DNA from: CAWJLS01 sp963843755
Lineage (GTDB): Bacteria; Acidobacteriota; Thermoanaerobaculia; Multivoradales; DATKCC01
Direction: 5' to 3'
DNA length: 64,000 nt
Assembly (NCBI GenBank): GCA_963843755.1
Contig: CAWJLS010000005.1
Location: forward strand, 248,001 to 312,000
The notes under the pieces were generated by a model. That model was not told the origin of the DNA and made no database searches. It saw only the letters and a list, made by a program, of their open reading frames with translations. Positions 61,978 to 64,000 of this stretch are shown piece by piece. The translations under genes were made by a program, and so were the position numbers. Every line of letters begins with the position of its first letter. The first letter of the stretch is position 1.

Positions 61978-62328
61978 ATGACGGACCCTGAGACCAAGGT
62001 GGTGGGGTATTTCGCGTACCACACCCGGGCGCAGGTTGTTTGTACCGGTGGCGATGCCTGCGTGATCTCCGGCTCGGCCGGTGCCATGAGACAGTACCTC
62101 CAAGAGCTCGGCCCTGAGAGGGCGTCGAAGGCGACGATCCGCAAGACGCGATTCGGAGAGATCCTGCAAGGGCTGGAGGTCGGCGCCGCCTACGCGTTCG
62201 ATCGAGAATCCTACGGCCGCTTCTATCCACTCGCCTTGAGAGCTGGCCTTCCGGTCGAAGCGGCGGATTTCGACGATCCCAACCGTCGGCGCGGCCGATT
62301 CTTCACGGTACGGTTCATCGCCCTGTAA
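61978..62328 (+). CDS. Orphan protein of unknown function next to the integrase (116 aa)
   Basis: The start has a good ribosome site (GGAGG, 5 bases before the ATG). The product reads MTDPETKVVGYFAYHTRAQVV with later AGAMRQYLQELGP and TRFGEILQGLEVGAAYAFDRE, finishing in a basic beta segment. Codon choice is less GC-biased than in housekeeping neighbours. No membrane or signal region. Its position 220 bases after an integron integrase suggests it may be cassette-borne, but an attC site is not visible. I know no confident family. Confidence 0.6.
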   Translation: MTDPETKVVGYFAYHTRAQVVCTGGDACVISGSAGAMRQYLQELGPERASKATIRKTRFGEILQGLEVGAAYAFDRESYGRFYPLALRAGLPVEAADFDDPNRRRGRFFTVRFIAL

Positions 62329-62548
62329 GCTCCCATCCGGATGAGGTCCGTCACCGAACAGGTGGAATCCGCGCAGCCGCGCCACCAGTGGCCGCAAGCC
62401 ACGCGGCCTGGGCGTCGGGCGGTGAGGTCTTCCCGTGGCCGCGTGTCCGGCGGCGAGGGCGGCGCCGGTGACCTCCAAGTCAGATCGCTGCCCTCGGGTC
62501 TGACTACAGCCCTGGCCCTTCCTCCTAGACGAAAGCCCGGATCACCCG

Positions 62549-62761
62549 ATGACGACCGCCTCTATCCCGCCTAGGCGGATTCCACCAGACAATGCTAGAC
62601 TTCTGAAGTCGATCACTCAGAGAGAGTTCGGTGCGATATATGCCGCCCTATTCACGCCACTATCCGAACGAGCCACAGTCGCCCATCAGATCCGGGCTTT
62701 CGCTCACTCAGTAGTTGAACAGACCGCTGACGCGGATAGGCGACCTCCGATACGTCTGTAA
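62549..62761 (+). CDS. Possible small protein (70 aa)
   Basis: ATG at 62549 opens a frame with IPPRRIPPDNARLLKSITQ and EFGAIYAALFTPLSERATVAHQ. The DNA here is visibly less GC-rich than average. There is no ribosome site. It may be spurious; a region of about 500 bases between 62329 and 62836 otherwise holds nothing convincing. Confidence 0.25.
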   Translation: MTTASIPPRRIPPDNARLLKSITQREFGAIYAALFTPLSERATVAHQIRAFAHSVVEQTADADRRPPIRL

Positions 62762-62836
62762 CATCCCCTTCTGAAAACGTTTCCCTTCTGATCTTCCAGG
62801 CCGCACGGGCCAGCTCCTCAGAGCGGTCGCTGCTAG

Positions 62837-64000
62837 GTGAGCGGTCTCGTTTCCGTCCTCCTCAGTGTGAGGTGGACGATCCAACGGATCCTGGAGCAGA
62901 GCCTTTCTCGGCTGCTGGCGAAGCGCAAGCTCCCGAGCTACGTGCACCGGGCGCTGCTGGCGATGGTGCAGTGCCGGACGGCGGCGCTCGGCAGCCACGT
63001 GCGGAAGTGCCCGAAGGGCCACTACGAGGGGACCTGGTACAACTCCTGCCGTCACCGCTCGTGCCCGCAGTGCTCGATGGGCAAGCTCGAGAAGTGGCTG
63101 GCGGCCAAGCGGGAGATGCTCCTGCCGGGCGATCATTACCACCTGATCTTCACCGTGCCCCGGCAGTTCCGATTGCTCTGGCAGTGGAACCCACGGACGT
63201 TCGGCGATCTGCTGTTCACGGTGTCGGCGTCGACGTTGCGCTCGCTGCTGGGTCAAGAGCGCCGGCTCGGGGATGCGAAGCCGGGCTGGATCGCCGCCCT
63301 CCACACCTGGGGCCGCACGCTCATTGCCCATCCTCACCTTCACGTCCTGATCACCGGCGGTGGGCTTCTCCCGGATGGGACCTGGCGTCCGGTGCGCAAC
63401 GGCTACTTTCTCCCGTTCCGCCAGGTTCGCCACGTCTTCCGCCAGCGCTTCTGCGATGCCCTGGAGGCGAAGCTGCGCGCCGGCGAGCTGGATCTCCCCG
63501 AGGATCTGTCGCTGGAGAAGGCCCTGCGGATCGTGGCCAAGGCGCGGCGGCGCAAGTGGAACGTGCGGGTCGAAGCACCCTACCGCCATGGCGACGGCGT
63601 CGCGACCTACCTGGCCCGCTACCTCAAGGGCGGCCCGATCAAGAACCATCGCCTGGTCTCCTTCGACGGGGAGAGCGTACGCTTCCGCTACGGCGACTTC
63701 CGCGAGGCCGACGCCTCGGGCAAGCCGAAGTGGAAGGTGCTGGAGCTGTCGGTCGAGGAGTTTCTCCGTCGGCTGATCCTGCACATCCCGCTGCCCGGGA
63801 TGAAGATGGTGCGCTCCTACGGCCTCTACGCCCACACCTGCCGCGACCAGCTCGAGCAGGCCCGCGGGCAGATCGAGCCCTCCGAGGAGTGGCTCGCCGC
63901 TCGCGAGCGGTTCGAGCGCGCGGCGGAGAAGCGTCGTGCCGACCAGCCCCGCTGCCCGATCTGCGGACTGGCGCTGGTCGTGGTCACCGACGGTGACGAG
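62837..64000 (+). CDS. IS91-like rolling-circle transposase (3' end outside window)
   Basis: 388 residues are visible, open to the last base, from a GTG at 62837 (a second GTG at 62867 is possible). The N-terminal zinc-binding domain reads HVRKCPKGHYEGTW with YNSCRHRSCPQC. The HUH nuclease motif is HPHLHVLITGGGL (H-x-H). A late VRSYGLYAH holds the candidate catalytic tyrosines. Such Y2/Y1 enzymes move by rolling-circle replication and can mobilise flanking DNA. The left end (terIS) of the element is not recognisable and the right end lies outside. The upstream region is gene-poor. Confidence 0.88.
   Translation, partial: MSGLVSVLLSVRWTIQRILEQSLSRLLAKRKLPSYVHRALLAMVQCRTAALGSHVRKCPKGHYEGTWYNSCRHRSCPQCSMGKLEKWLAAKREMLLPGDHYHLIFTVPRQFRLLWQWNPRTFGDLLFTVSASTLRSLLGQERRLGDAKPGWIAALHTWGRTLIAHPHLHVLITGGGLLPDGTWRPVRNGYFLPFRQVRHVFRQRFCDALEAKLRAGELDLPEDLSLEKALRIVAKARRRKWNVRVEAPYRHGDGVATYLARYLKGGPIKNHRLVSFDGESVRFRYGDFREADASGKPKWKVLELSVEEFLRRLILHIPLPGMKMVRSYGLYAHTCRDQLEQARGQIEPSEEWLAARERFERAAEKRRADQPRCPICGLALVVVTDGDE

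Noticed and set aside
62341..62574. A 77-residue frame after the orphan gene
   Set aside because: Low-complexity and no ribosome site; nothing supports translation.
62714..62720. GTTGAAC as the R' end of an attC site after the integrase
   Set aside because: No matching RYYYAAC partner or inner L sites in the expected 50-130 bases, and no imperfect palindrome.

Overview
The window is uniformly high-GC bacterial chromosome, roughly 70% by eye. Proteins with N-terminal export or lipoprotein signals, a probable beta-barrel C-terminus, a PlsC-type acyltransferase and LPS-type glycosyltransfer point to a Gram-negative diderm. The mix (sortilin/Asp-box protein, paired M16 peptidases with a LolA-like tail, DUF885 and M12-type metallopeptidases, DUF4388, DUF1015, a CydA-like heme-c oxidase) resembles Acidobacteriota, possibly the Thermoanaerobaculia. 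That is inference; no rRNA, tRNA or universal single-copy marker other than ligA is present.

Layout. 1-6.8 kb: 3' part of a sortilin-like protein, a stub of a Rossmann epimerase, a hotdog protein, a rhodanese-like/DUF1015 pair and a thiamine-diphosphate decarboxylase. 6.8-10.2 kb: remnant of a barrel protein, a repeat lipoprotein with a clear terminator, a BON lipoprotein without a standard start codon, and a histidine kinase/sigma-54 response regulator operon. 10.4-17.3 kb: an ACP-AMP ligase-acyltransferase fusion and an M16 peptidase pair, with all the frameshifts I could find in the window clustered here. 17.3-18.6 kb: gene-poor stretch with a compound palindrome and one unrecognised protein. 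18.7-25.7 kb: a leftward run with polX, ligA, an M50/CBS protease, DUF1569, acyltransferase and SCP2. 26-31.6 kb: glycosyltransferase, PspC, methyltransferase, dynamin-like GTPase and amidohydrolase. 32-44.9 kb: subtilase, DedA, FMN protein, acyl-CoA dehydrogenase with a phosphotransferase, AMP nucleosidase, universal stress protein, Lon-like protease and O-methyltransferase. 45-56 kb: M12-type protease, DUF885 hydrolase, GH113-like lipoprotein, a QTMAN-like glycosyltransferase, a secreted PPC-like protein, HD-GYP, DUF4388 and SEC-C. 56.5-59.1 kb: two overlapping genes for a pair of CydA-related membrane proteins, one carrying heme c. 59.2-64 kb: MFS transporter, integron-type integrase, small orphan genes and a 5'-complete IS91-like transposase running off the edge.

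Three themes cut across genes. First, many starts sit 7-11 bases after a TAGAMT-like -10 hexamer and lack a Shine-Dalgarno sequence, which suggests leaderless transcripts. Second, short in-frame tandem repeats, mostly with a 9-base unit, recur at protein termini and linkers. Third, frameshifts are confined to about 12-17.3 kb, which looks more like local sequence error than decay.

The most promising unusual system is the CydA-like pair at 56.5-59.1 kb. It looks like a heme-c-bearing, non-canonical member of the cytochrome bd superfamily, with conserved residues divided between two homologous subunits.
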